Shown here one piece after another: positions 1 to 7,360 of a stretch of 18,287 nucleotides of DNA. Every line of letters begins with the position of its first letter. Position 1 is the stretch's first letter. A program made the position numbers and the translations under genes. The notes under the pieces are model-generated. The model was given only the letters and a program-made list of their open reading frames with translations, had not been told where the DNA came from and did no database searches. The stretch is from Pseudomonadota bacterium (GTDB lineage Bacteria > Pseudomonadota > Gammaproteobacteria > Pseudomonadales > Azotimanducaceae): contig JAQBYL010000028.1 of assembly GCA_027622495.1 (NCBI GenBank), positions 1 to 18,287 on the forward strand, written 5' to 3'.

Positions 1-909
1 CTGTGGGTTAAAGACGAAGGCCGCTTACCCACCGGATCCTTCAAAGCTCGTGGTCTGGCGGTTGCCGTCGCGATGGCAGTTGAACTCGGCCATACTCATC
101 TCGCCATGCCCACCAACGGCAACGCAGGTGCCGCCCTTGCGGCATACGCAAGCCGCGCCGGAATCAGAGCGACCGTTTTCTGCCCGGCCGATACACCCGA
201 AGTCAATATCCGTGAGACGGCCATGTTTGGTGCACGGGTGATCCGTGTGGACGGTCTGATCAATGATTGTGGCCGCCTGGTCAAGGAACATGCACAGAGC
301 CAGGGCTGGTTCGATCTGTCCACACTCAAAGAGCCCTATCGGATCGAAGGCAAGAAAACCATGGGGCTTGAGCTTGCCGAACAGCTCAACTGGACCCTCC
401 CCGATGCGATCTTCTACCCCACCGGAGGAGGAACCGGTCTGATCGGCATGTGGAAAGCGTTTGACGAACTCGAGCAGATCGGCTGGATCGGACCACAACG
501 CCCGAAAATGTTCGCCGTGCAGGCTACCGGCTGTGCACCCATCGTGCGTGCCTTTGAGGCGGGCGTTGAACATGCCGAACCCTGGGAAAACGCACATACA
601 TTCGCGGCTGGTATCCGGGTGCCCGCCGCCGTCGGCGACTTTCTGATCCTGCGCGCGGTCAGGGAATCAAACGGTGCTGCACTGGCAGTATCGGACGATG
701 CTATCCGCGAGTCGCAGAACCGCATCGCACGGGACGACGGTGTATTACTATGCCCGGAAGGGGCTGCCACACATGCTGCATGGTGTGATGCAGTGTCTGC
801 CGGGCTGGTTGACCGGGATGCGCACAGCATACTGTTCAACTGCGCAACCGGGCTCAAATACCCAATGCCTGAAGCCGGTGTAGACCTTCAGACGTGGCTT
901 TCGACTTGA
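1..909 (+). CDS. Threonine synthase-type PLP-dependent enzyme, 5'-truncated
   Basis: This is the last 302 residues of a fold-type II pyridoxal-phosphate enzyme; the open frame runs off the left edge of the window, so the true start is outside. The first visible residues hold the PLP-lysine motif TGSFKARG, with the Schiff-base lysine at fragment residue 15. TNGNAGAALAAYA follows, and the phosphate-binding glycine loop PTGGGTG lies at about residues 140-146. This pattern fits the threonine synthase family, which converts O-phosphohomoserine to threonine in the cytoplasm. Related dehydratases and diaminopropionate-type lyases share the fold, so the exact reaction is less sure than the family. 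About 90-120 N-terminal residues are probably missing. The gene ends 10 bases before the convergent DUF481 gene. An internal ATG at 73 lies after the catalytic lysine and cannot be the start. Confidence 0.88.
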   Translation: MWVKDEGRLPTGSFKARGLAVAVAMAVELGHTHLAMPTNGNAGAALAAYASRAGIRATVFCPADTPEVNIRETAMFGARVIRVDGLINDCGRLVKEHAQSQGWFDLSTLKEPYRIEGKKTMGLELAEQLNWTLPDAIFYPTGGGTGLIGMWKAFDELEQIGWIGPQRPKMFAVQATGCAPIVRAFEAGVEHAEPWENAHTFAAGIRVPAAVGDFLILRAVRESNGAALAVSDDAIRESQNRIARDDGVLLCPEGAATHAAWCDAVSAGLVDRDAHSILFNCATGLKYPMPEAGVDLQTWLST

Positions 910-919
910 ACGGCTCCGG

Positions 920-1945
920 TCACCAATCCCAGGTGATACCGGTGTTGATGCCGAAATCGTTCGACTGAGAGTCATCTCCCTGAGGGTCACTTTCATAATC
1001 GTTGTAGAAGCTCAAGGTCCAGTCGACGTCTTTGTATAGCTCCCAGGCGAGCACAATATCCATGCGGGCTCGTACACGCCCGAAATCGGTCAGGCTCGGA
1101 AACACACTCAGACTGGTTTTCAGATCGAATTCCGGTTTGGAAAAACTGAACCAGTCGAACGCAATGCTGCCCACCGCTTCGAGACTCTGCTGATTGCCCT
1201 GGTCCGTCACATACTTTTCATCGGTTACCTGCAAGCCACCGGCTAACAGTAAGACCCGTTGCGGGTTGCGTATCAGAAACCGACCCATCACCGCCCGCAG
1301 ACTGCTGCGTAGATCAATGCCGAGAGCGTCGGATTTTTCGAACGTGAGACCGTAGCCGTTAATGTAGTTGTTCTGCCGCAGACGAAAGGTCGAAAAGTCC
1401 AGTTGGGCCCGCTCATTTGATTCACCTCCGCGATCGCCTGAAGAAGACAGAGAAAGATCCATGCTCATGACTCGATCGTCAGTCACGTAGTCCAGGTCAA
1501 TACCGAGGTCCACCTGCAGCAGATCGGTCGATTGGGTGAAGTTCACACCGAAGCGGGTCTTGAGATCAATCCGATCCAGAAATTCTTCTTCAACCGGTTG
1601 GATCTCGACCACCCTTTTCATCGGGAACGCAAGCAACTCAGTGCCGACTACAACCGTAAGCATTTCAGGCTCATCAGAACGTGCCAGAAAGCCGATAAAA
1701 CGGTTGCCGTCCACCAGTTCAACCCGCAGGCGCCGGGCACTGGTTAATTCATCCACATCCGGCCATTCGAGGCTGATGGTACCTGTTGTGCCGGTTTTGA
1801 AGTACAGCAAACCACGCTCCAGATACTTCAGTTCACCGACCATGTGACTGTTACTGGCAAACTTCACCACATCATCCGACGCCCATCCGAGCTCGGCGCA
1901 GGTCACGCATGACACCATGAGCAACACACATCGTCTGAAGAACAT
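920..1945 (-). CDS. DUF481 family outer-membrane beta-barrel protein
   Basis: A predicted 341-residue exported protein. The N-terminus (MFFRRCVLLMVSCVTCAELGWA) is a Sec signal peptide: two arginines, a hydrophobic core and a cleavage site near GWA-S. The mature part starts with a short region (about residues 24-115) that resembles the N-terminal segment of salt-stress-type DUF481 (YdiY-like) proteins. Strongly alternating, aromatic-rich segments follow (for example LDLGIDLDYV-type strands, DWTLSFYNDYESDP), and the chain ends in Trp, as outer-membrane barrels recognised by BamA usually do. I placed the start at the ATG at 1945, because AAAGG sits 7 bases upstream and the signal peptide begins there; an in-frame TTG at 1963 is less likely. 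The gene is divergent from the serine hydrolase at 2078. The function of DUF481 proteins is not established, so no substrate is proposed. Confidence 0.82.
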   Translation of the reverse strand: MFFRRCVLLMVSCVTCAELGWASDDVVKFASNSHMVGELKYLERGLLYFKTGTTGTISLEWPDVDELTSARRLRVELVDGNRFIGFLARSDEPEMLTVVVGTELLAFPMKRVVEIQPVEEEFLDRIDLKTRFGVNFTQSTDLLQVDLGIDLDYVTDDRVMSMDLSLSSSGDRGGESNERAQLDFSTFRLRQNNYINGYGLTFEKSDALGIDLRSSLRAVMGRFLIRNPQRVLLLAGGLQVTDEKYVTDQGNQQSLEAVGSIAFDWFSFSKPEFDLKTSLSVFPSLTDFGRVRARMDIVLAWELYKDVDWTLSFYNDYESDPQGDDSQSNDFGINTGITWDW

Positions 1946-2077
1946 CGCACAACCTTTTGCCAAACAAAGCGTGAAGCCTACCGATCAGGGCGAACGATGA
2001 GAAGTTGGCTGTTTCACCCCATCGATTTCGAGCGCACCAGATGGCAAGATGTTTGCTTGCAGGGACGGAAAGGCGAG

Positions 2078-3238
2078 ATGGACAAGGGATTGGATGGACT
2101 GCTCACCCGTGCAGTCAGCAGCGACAGAGTTCCTGGCGTAATCGCAGGCTATGCAGACTCACAAGGTATGCACTACCACTTCGCCACCGGCTGCCGATCT
2201 CTGGCACCCCAGACCCCCATGGAAACCGACACCGTGTGTGCCATCGCCTCAATGACCAAGGCGGTCGCCGGTGCTGCAGTGATGCAACTGGTGGAGCGCG
2301 GTGATCTGGACCTCAATGTACCTGCGGGTCTGCTCTTACCCTACCTGAACGATGTGATGGTGCTCGATCGCTTTGACACAGCCGGTCAACCGGTGCTGCG
2401 ACCACCGAAAACACCGGTGACGCTGCGTCAGCTTCTAACCCATACCAGTGGTTTTGCTTATGAATTCTGGAATGTAGAGCTTAAGAAGTACCGGGAAGCC
2501 ACCGGTCATGCCGGCACGCTTGCAGGCACAATCGATGGCCTCAAATTGCCGCTGGTATTCGATCCGGGCACGGCGTGGGACTACGGCACCGGTATTGACT
2601 GGGCAGGTCTGATGCTCGAAGCCGTCACCGGTGATTCGCTTAAAGCGTACCTCGAAGTAAATATTTTTGGCCCTCTGCGCATGCAGGACACAGGCTACAT
2701 TCCAACACCGTCAATGACCGGGCGCCTGGCAACCGTATATGCCCGCACACCCGACGGCCTGCAGCCATTCAAACTGAATCGCAGTGGGGAACCTGAATTC
2801 TATGGCGGTGGTGGAGGCCTGTATTCCACGGTCAGCGACTATCTGCGGTTCTGCCGCATGATCCTGCGCGAAGGGGAACTGGATGGTGAGCGCATCCTGA
2901 AAAAAGAAACTGTCGCAGACATGTCAACAAACGCAATGGGGCCGATCCGTGTGAGACCCCTTCCGAGCACATCAGCTTACTTCAGTAACGATGCCGAATT
3001 TTTTCCCGGCGTGGAAAAAACCTGGGGTCTGACTTTTCAGATCAATGAGGCAGATGCACCAACCGGTCGGTCTGCCGGCAGCCTGAGCTGGGCTGGCATG
3101 TTCAACACCTACTTCTGGATTGACCCGCACAAAGATCTCGCCGGGGTGCTGATGACTCAGCTTCTGCCGTTCGCCGATCACGACGCGCTGGCTGTATTCG
3201 AGGAATTCGAAACGGCCGGCTATGGGCTTGTTACTTAA
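2078..3238 (+). CDS. Beta-lactamase-fold serine hydrolase (family VIII esterase-like)
   Basis: A 386-residue protein of the class C beta-lactamase/DD-peptidase fold. The nucleophile motif SMTK (Ser58, Lys61) follows TVCAIA. LLTHTSGF (about 119-126) is typical of this family, and the second motif tyrosine is Tyr169 in WDYGTG. A C-terminal SWAGMFNTYFW segment takes the place of the KTG box, and Asp-Pro follows it. The Asn of the beta-lactamase YxN motif is replaced by Thr (YGT), which points to an esterase or transacylase rather than an antibiotic-degrading enzyme. No signal peptide is visible from this start, so it is probably cytoplasmic. The ATG at 2078 has AAAGGCG just upstream and gives a normal family N-terminus. 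An in-frame ATG at 1997 would add 27 residues with no family character, although AGGG lies upstream of it too. The stop codon overlaps the stop of the convergent gene. Confidence 0.88.
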   Translation: MDKGLDGLLTRAVSSDRVPGVIAGYADSQGMHYHFATGCRSLAPQTPMETDTVCAIASMTKAVAGAAVMQLVERGDLDLNVPAGLLLPYLNDVMVLDRFDTAGQPVLRPPKTPVTLRQLLTHTSGFAYEFWNVELKKYREATGHAGTLAGTIDGLKLPLVFDPGTAWDYGTGIDWAGLMLEAVTGDSLKAYLEVNIFGPLRMQDTGYIPTPSMTGRLATVYARTPDGLQPFKLNRSGEPEFYGGGGGLYSTVSDYLRFCRMILREGELDGERILKKETVADMSTNAMGPIRVRPLPSTSAYFSNDAEFFPGVEKTWGLTFQINEADAPTGRSAGSLSWAGMFNTYFWIDPHKDLAGVLMTQLLPFADHDALAVFEEFETAGYGLVT

Positions 3239-3852
3239 AAAGTTTCCCAGAACGTGTCGCGGGTGTTGACCCTGGGGTAGTCCTCCGCCGGGACGTCGAC
3301 ATCGAGGAAATCACACAACGGTACCCAGCCATCTCTGGCTTCGAACACCAGCAACTTATCAGCGGGAACCGTTTTGATCACGTTTTCATTGTGCCGGTTG
3401 AAAACGTCGATCACGTGCTGGCGATCATCCATGCGGCCGTCGAACAGCCGACTCCAGATGATGTTCATGGCCCATTGGCCCGAAGCCTGCCGACGCGGGT
3501 CATCTGACACAAGAGACTGCCGCGTGGTTTCATAGATGGTTTCCATCACGCTTTCGTACCAGCGCTGCGCATCGCGCAGCGACAACAGTATTTTTGCGTC
3601 TGGAAAGTGGGCCCATTGCTCCTGCCACAGATTGCACGATGGCCAGTCAACGCTTGCCTGATAACCGGTAAAAAGCTGATCCCAGTCGATGGCAATTCCT
3701 GCATGTGCATCGGTCCAGATCGACACGTGCTCGCGGTTATTCATCATTTCCATCATGTGGTAGCACTGGTCAAAACCCAACCGCTCGAGCGCGTATTTCA
3801 ACGACAATGTGCCGGTGCGGCCAAAACCCGCGCCGATCACTTTCAAAGCCAT
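3235..3852 (-). CDS. Sulfotransferase family protein (Sulfotransfer_4 type)
   Basis: A 205-residue cytoplasmic protein that opens with GAGFGRTGTLSLKYALERLGF. This is the P-loop-like PAPS phosphate-binding segment of the small sulfotransferase-like family usually assigned to Pfam Sulfotransfer_4. The second nucleotide-binding segment is seen as LLSLRDAQRWYESVMETI at about residues 90-108. The family is annotated as sulfotransferases that use 3'-phosphoadenylylsulfate, but activity and acceptor are unknown for most members. The ATG at 3852 is preceded by GGAG with a 6-base gap, which supports it over the in-frame TTG at 3864. The gene shares a TTAA with the end of the serine hydrolase gene (both stop codons are TAA on opposite strands). 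It is divergent from the PhyH gene, so the two could share a control region of about 100 bases. Confidence 0.82.
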   Translation of the reverse strand: MALKVIGAGFGRTGTLSLKYALERLGFDQCYHMMEMMNNREHVSIWTDAHAGIAIDWDQLFTGYQASVDWPSCNLWQEQWAHFPDAKILLSLRDAQRWYESVMETIYETTRQSLVSDDPRRQASGQWAMNIIWSRLFDGRMDDRQHVIDVFNRHNENVIKTVPADKLLVFEARDGWVPLCDFLDVDVPAEDYPRVNTRDTFWETF

Positions 3853-3859
3853 TCGATGC

Positions 3860-3914
3860 TCCAATTGGATCTACAAAATGCGTCGGGAGTATAGACTGCT
3901 TCTGCGGGCGCCCG
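3860..3914. promoter_or_regulatory. Divergent intergenic region with two short palindromes
   Basis: The roughly 100 bases between the sulfotransferase-like gene (-) and the PhyH gene (+) contain two perfect 10-bp palindromes: TCCAATTGGA (3860-3869) and CGGGCGCCCG (3905-3914). The first overlaps the ribosome-binding GGAG of the minus-strand gene. No regulator gene is adjacent, and no convincing -35/-10 pair was found, so an operator role is only a possibility. Short palindromes of this length also arise by chance. Confidence 0.2.
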
Positions 3915-3955
3915 ACAGGTGATGTACCATACCGGGGTTGTCAGGCAGTGGTGTC

Positions 3956-4918
3956 ATGTCTCTTACCAACGAACAGATTTCATTCTTCAAAGACCAGGGC
4001 TATCTGCGCATTCGCGGTGTCATGGACACACAACTTTGCGCAGAAGCGCTGTTTTGCATGTGGAACGCTCTGCCACCGAACTCACGGTTAAAGCGTGATC
4101 AACCATCGACGCATATCGGCCCTTTTACCGATGACGAGCGATCAACCGATTCCCTGCATATCCGCAACGGCTACCTGTGGCAGTGGCGCGCCGCAGGGAC
4201 CAGCGATCTGCTGATCAATCTGATTTATTCAAGAACAATCACCACGATGGCGCAAACCCTGTTGGGTGAAGGTCTGCGCGTGCCAGTGGTCGGCGGCACG
4301 CCCATGGGCAGCCGTGGTTCTGCCTGGCCGGGTGGACCCACCGACCCGGCACAGGGCAACGAAGGTGCACGCGGCATCTACTTCACACTGCCCTATGGCA
4401 ACAAAGCCCGCGAACCAGACCGGGCGCACACCGACGGTCATCCATTTCAACTGGGGATCGTTGGTCTGCTGAGTGATGTGCCTGTTGATGGCGGTGCATT
4501 CAAAGTCTGGCCGGGTTCTCACAAACGCCTGTATCCAACGTTCCAGATGCAGTACGACCAGCCGCGCATACCTTACTACTCCCATCTGCCTTCCCACAAA
4601 GGCATCGTCCACAGCGAAGCCTACCTCGATGAGTTAGCCCGTCTGCATGAAGACACTCAGGCAGTCGAGTGCTCAGGCCGCACCGGCGATGTGGTGTTCT
4701 GGCATCATCGCACCGCACACATGGCCGGCCACAACTACACAAGCGTCATCCGCCAGGCTGTGCTGGCTGACTTCTGGAAGACTGAGCTGGATCAATACCG
4801 CTGTGATCCACCGCAAGCCAACATGTGGCGCGACTGGTCGCAGGCCATCAACACCGCAGATCCAACCGCCTACAGTGACGATTTCGCCGCAAGCCAGGGT
4901 CTTAAACTCAACAGGTGA
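3956..4918 (+). CDS. Phytanoyl-CoA dioxygenase (PhyH) family Fe(II)/2-oxoglutarate oxygenase
   Basis: A 320-residue cytoplasmic protein that begins MSLTNEQISFFKDQGYLRI, the usual PhyH opening. The iron-binding facial triad is visible as HTD (His158, Asp160) followed by VPVDGGAFKVWPGSHK (about 176-190), with the distal His in WHHRTAHMAGHN (most likely His255). Arg266 in SVIRQ is placed to bind the 2-oxoglutarate carboxylate. Family members hydroxylate or halogenate varied substrates, including phytanoyl-CoA, ectoine and small polar compounds, with 2-oxoglutarate as co-substrate; the substrate here is not readable. The ATG at 3956 gives the standard N-terminus; an in-frame TTG at 3938 would add six residues. 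The ribosome-binding site is weak. A carboxylesterase gene follows on the same strand after 67 bases, so co-transcription is possible. Confidence 0.88.
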   Translation: MSLTNEQISFFKDQGYLRIRGVMDTQLCAEALFCMWNALPPNSRLKRDQPSTHIGPFTDDERSTDSLHIRNGYLWQWRAAGTSDLLINLIYSRTITTMAQTLLGEGLRVPVVGGTPMGSRGSAWPGGPTDPAQGNEGARGIYFTLPYGNKAREPDRAHTDGHPFQLGIVGLLSDVPVDGGAFKVWPGSHKRLYPTFQMQYDQPRIPYYSHLPSHKGIVHSEAYLDELARLHEDTQAVECSGRTGDVVFWHHRTAHMAGHNYTSVIRQAVLADFWKTELDQYRCDPPQANMWRDWSQAINTADPTAYSDDFAASQGLKLNR

Positions 4919-4985
4919 AGGGGCGGGGCGCTCTGAGGTAGGCTTAGGCAATCAGCTTCGGCCCTGACCATTGAGGATCCACACT

Positions 4986-6542
4986 ATGACCCGCCATCTC
5001 TTCCACTTGTTTGTCACCGTAAGCATCGGTCTTTTTGCAGTACTCGACGCCCAGGCACGCGAAATCAGAACCGATCGCGGAGCGATCAAAGGCGAGACCA
5101 CCGAGCAGGGCATGCACATCTTCCGCGGCATCCCCTTCGCCGCTGCACCGGTTGGTGATCTGCGCTGGAAACCCCCGCAGGATGTTGCAGCGTGGGAAGG
5201 CGTTCTCGATGCCACCTCGTTTGGCGGCGTTTGCCCGCAGGGTGACACGCTCTCCCGCATGATGGGCGAAACCATGCCACCGGTTACCGAGGACTGCCTG
5301 TACCTGAATATCTGGAGCAAGGCACAAGCGGAAGAAAAACTGCCGGTGATGGTCTGGATCCATGGTGGCGGCCTGACCCTCGGCTGGGGTCATCAGCGTG
5401 GCTATGACGGCACCGCTTTTGCGAATAGCGGTGTCATCCTGGTTTCAATCAATTATCGGCTCGGACCGCTTGGTTTTCTTGCCCATCCAGCCTTGAGCGC
5501 CGAATCGGCTAACGGGGTCTCAGGCAACTACGGGCTCCTCGACCAGCAGGCAGCTCTCGCCTGGATTCAACGCAACATTGCCGCCTTCGGCGGGGATCCA
5601 GACAACGTGACGATATTCGGTGAGTCTGCCGGAGCAACCAGCGTGAACGCGCTGCTGGCATCCCCTCTGTCGAAGGGTCTGTTTCATAAAGCGATCTCAC
5701 AGAGTGCCTGGGTAACCGAAACCAACTTTGCGGTTCAGAAGCAGGCGCTCCCCACCGTCGCAAGTGCTGAAGATCTGGGTCGCGCCTGGGCGGACGGGGT
5801 TGCGGGCGAAGGTGCTGATCTGCAAAAACTGCGGAGCCTCCCGATCGACGCCATGATGGCCAGTATGGCGATGTATCCGGTGGCGGTGACCGTGGACGGC
5901 TGGTTCATGCCAGACCTGTCAGACAACGTGTTTGCCCGCGGCGAACAGCAGGATGTGCCGCTGATTGCCGGATCCAACACCGACGAAGGCACCATTTTCC
6001 TCGCCATCCTGCCGTTCGCAACAACGGAAGCGTTCACCACCGGCTTGCGGACCTTGTACGGCGATCAGATCGATCAACTGCTCGCGCTGTATCCCATGGA
6101 TGACCTTCGGGCGGCGAAGAACCAGTTCATCACGGACGCGTGGTTTGCGCGCGGAACACGCAACATGCTGAATGGCATGCAGAAGGTTGAATCCCCGGCG
6201 TTCCACTATCACTTTACACGCAGCTCCCCCATGGCCGCCCTGGGTGCGCATCACGGCCTGGAAATCGGTTATGCCTTCGGTAATCTCAATCCCACACAGC
6301 AGACCGAAACCGACAAGGCTCTGTCGGCGGCCATGCACCAGTACTGGCTGCAGTTCGCAAAAACCGGCAATCCGAACGCTCAACGTCTGCCAGCCTGGCC
6401 GGTGTGGACCCCTGCCGATGACCAGCAGATCAACCTCGGTGACGAAATCAGCGTCGGACGGGCCTATCGCAAGCAGGCGGTAGATGTGTTGAACAGCGTG
6501 CTCGCCGCACGCATGTCGGCCGGTGGCGGTGGCAGCCGCTAA
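4986..6542 (+). CDS. Secreted type B carboxylesterase
   Basis: A 518-residue alpha/beta hydrolase of the carboxylesterase type B (COesterase) family. A signal peptide covers residues 1-25 (hydrophobic core VTVSIGLFAVL, cleavage after AQA), so the enzyme is probably periplasmic or exported. Family motifs appear in order: FRGIPFAAAPVGDLRW (46-61), EDCLYLNIW (102-110), the oxyanion-hole HGGG (126-129), nucleophile GESAG with Ser214 (212-216), the acid Glu334 in NTDEGT, and the catalytic His in AHHGLEIGYAFGN (probably His423). All catalytic parts are present. The enzyme should hydrolyse carboxylic esters, but the natural ester is unknown. The start is the ATG at 4986 with GAGG nine bases upstream; an in-frame TTG at 4971 would put charged residues before the signal peptide. 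A hairpin lies just downstream of the stop codon. Confidence 0.93.
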   Translation: MTRHLFHLFVTVSIGLFAVLDAQAREIRTDRGAIKGETTEQGMHIFRGIPFAAAPVGDLRWKPPQDVAAWEGVLDATSFGGVCPQGDTLSRMMGETMPPVTEDCLYLNIWSKAQAEEKLPVMVWIHGGGLTLGWGHQRGYDGTAFANSGVILVSINYRLGPLGFLAHPALSAESANGVSGNYGLLDQQAALAWIQRNIAAFGGDPDNVTIFGESAGATSVNALLASPLSKGLFHKAISQSAWVTETNFAVQKQALPTVASAEDLGRAWADGVAGEGADLQKLRSLPIDAMMASMAMYPVAVTVDGWFMPDLSDNVFARGEQQDVPLIAGSNTDEGTIFLAILPFATTEAFTTGLRTLYGDQIDQLLALYPMDDLRAAKNQFITDAWFARGTRNMLNGMQKVESPAFHYHFTRSSPMAALGAHHGLEIGYAFGNLNPTQQTETDKALSAAMHQYWLQFAKTGNPNAQRLPAWPVWTPADDQQINLGDEISVGRAYRKQAVDVLNSVLAARMSAGGGGSR

Positions 6543-6551
6543 AGGACGCGC

Positions 6552-6571
6552 TCGCCTTAACCGTAAGGCGA
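6552..6571 (+). terminator. Stem-loop after the carboxylesterase gene
   Basis: TCGCCTTA and its exact reverse complement TAAGGCGA flank the 4-base loop ACCG, which gives a perfect 8-bp stem starting 10 bases after the carboxylesterase stop codon. The position fits transcription termination or 3'-end protection. There is no T-run after the stem, so it is not a textbook intrinsic terminator. Confidence 0.45.
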
Positions 6572-6622
6572 CATATCCATGCCGGGAAAGCGGGCTTTGA
6601 CACCTTGGAAGTATCTGGATTG

Positions 6623-7237
6623 ATGAGATTAGCCCTTCTCTGTGCACTTCTGCTGTCGGGCTGCAATGAACATTCGCAAAACAGTGCCGCCCCGGTCAGC
6701 AAACCGACAGAGGGTTTTGAAGTTGTTCTAACCTCTCGAGAATTTATGTTTACGCTGCGATCGCCAAACAACAGTTCGCTCAACACGCTGACGATGCAGC
6801 CGCAAGGTTTGAGCATCACAAACCGCCTGCAGACCGAAGAACTCAATGGCATCGCAACCGAAGCACTGCTCGGCGACCTGGATGGTAACGGCTTCCCCGA
6901 GGTGTATGTGTTCGTTACCTCCGCAGGGAGCGGCAGTTATGGATCGGTGGCCGCCTGGGCGGTCAACAACGGCAAATCGATCACGCCGATCTACCTGCCT
7001 GGTCTGCTGGATCACGCAGACAATGCTGGCGGATACGCGGCCGGGTACATGGGCCACGATCAGTTCAGCCTGACCGAAATTCATCTGCTCCGCAGATTCC
7101 CCATCTACCGGCCCGAAGACCGCAACGCGAAGCCAACGGGTGGTCACCGCACTATCCGCTATGGCCTGAGCGCGGGTGAAGCCAGCTGGCGGCTCGAAAT
7201 CGTTGACTGGCAGGATGAGCCCATGCCCGGCGACTGA
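6623..7237 (+). CDS. Small lipoprotein, possibly PliI-like lysozyme inhibitor
   Basis: A 204-residue protein with a clear lipobox: MRLALLCALLLSGC, with Cys14 as the lipidation site. The residue after it is Asn, not Asp, which favours the outer membrane. The mature protein contains GDLDGNGFPEVYVF (84-97), a DxDGNG loop of the calcium-binding/FG-GAP type, followed at once by TSAGSGSYGSVAAWAV (99-114). This GSGSY-type loop after an acidic strand resembles, from memory, periplasmic inhibitors of I-type lysozyme (PliI), which block the host or predator enzyme with a Ser/Tyr loop. I can only call this a possible relationship, and no enzyme motif is visible. The ATG at 6623 starts the signal peptide; the in-frame TTG at 6605 would add six residues. 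The ribosome-binding site is weak. The gene stands between the esterase and the amidohydrolase, with hairpin-containing gaps on the left. Confidence 0.7.
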   Translation: MRLALLCALLLSGCNEHSQNSAAPVSKPTEGFEVVLTSREFMFTLRSPNNSSLNTLTMQPQGLSITNRLQTEELNGIATEALLGDLDGNGFPEVYVFVTSAGSGSYGSVAAWAVNNGKSITPIYLPGLLDHADNAGGYAAGYMGHDQFSLTEIHLLRRFPIYRPEDRNAKPTGGHRTIRYGLSAGEASWRLEIVDWQDEPMPGD

Positions 7238-7360
7238 TGCATAAGCCTTTGAGACGGCCCGTGGGACCAAGCGCGGGCTGAAATTGCATCCCGGCGAAAC
7301 ATGTTCCACCATGATCGGCTGACACATTCTCTACTCCTTTTCTACAACAGGCATTTTCAA

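Noticed and set aside
1997..2077. 27-residue N-terminal extension of the serine hydrolase from the ATG at 1997
   Set aside because: The extension has no family similarity and is not a signal peptide; the ATG at 2078 has a good ribosome-binding site. It remains a less likely alternative start.
5919..6647. 242-codon minus-strand frame across the end of the carboxylesterase and into the next gap
   Set aside because: Most of it is antisense to the esterase catalytic region, and the part in the gap is not conserved-looking or preceded by a promoter.
7257..7278. GCCCG/CGGGC stem before the amidohydrolase gene
   Set aside because: There are only five base pairs with a 12-base loop, which is common by chance in GC-rich DNA.
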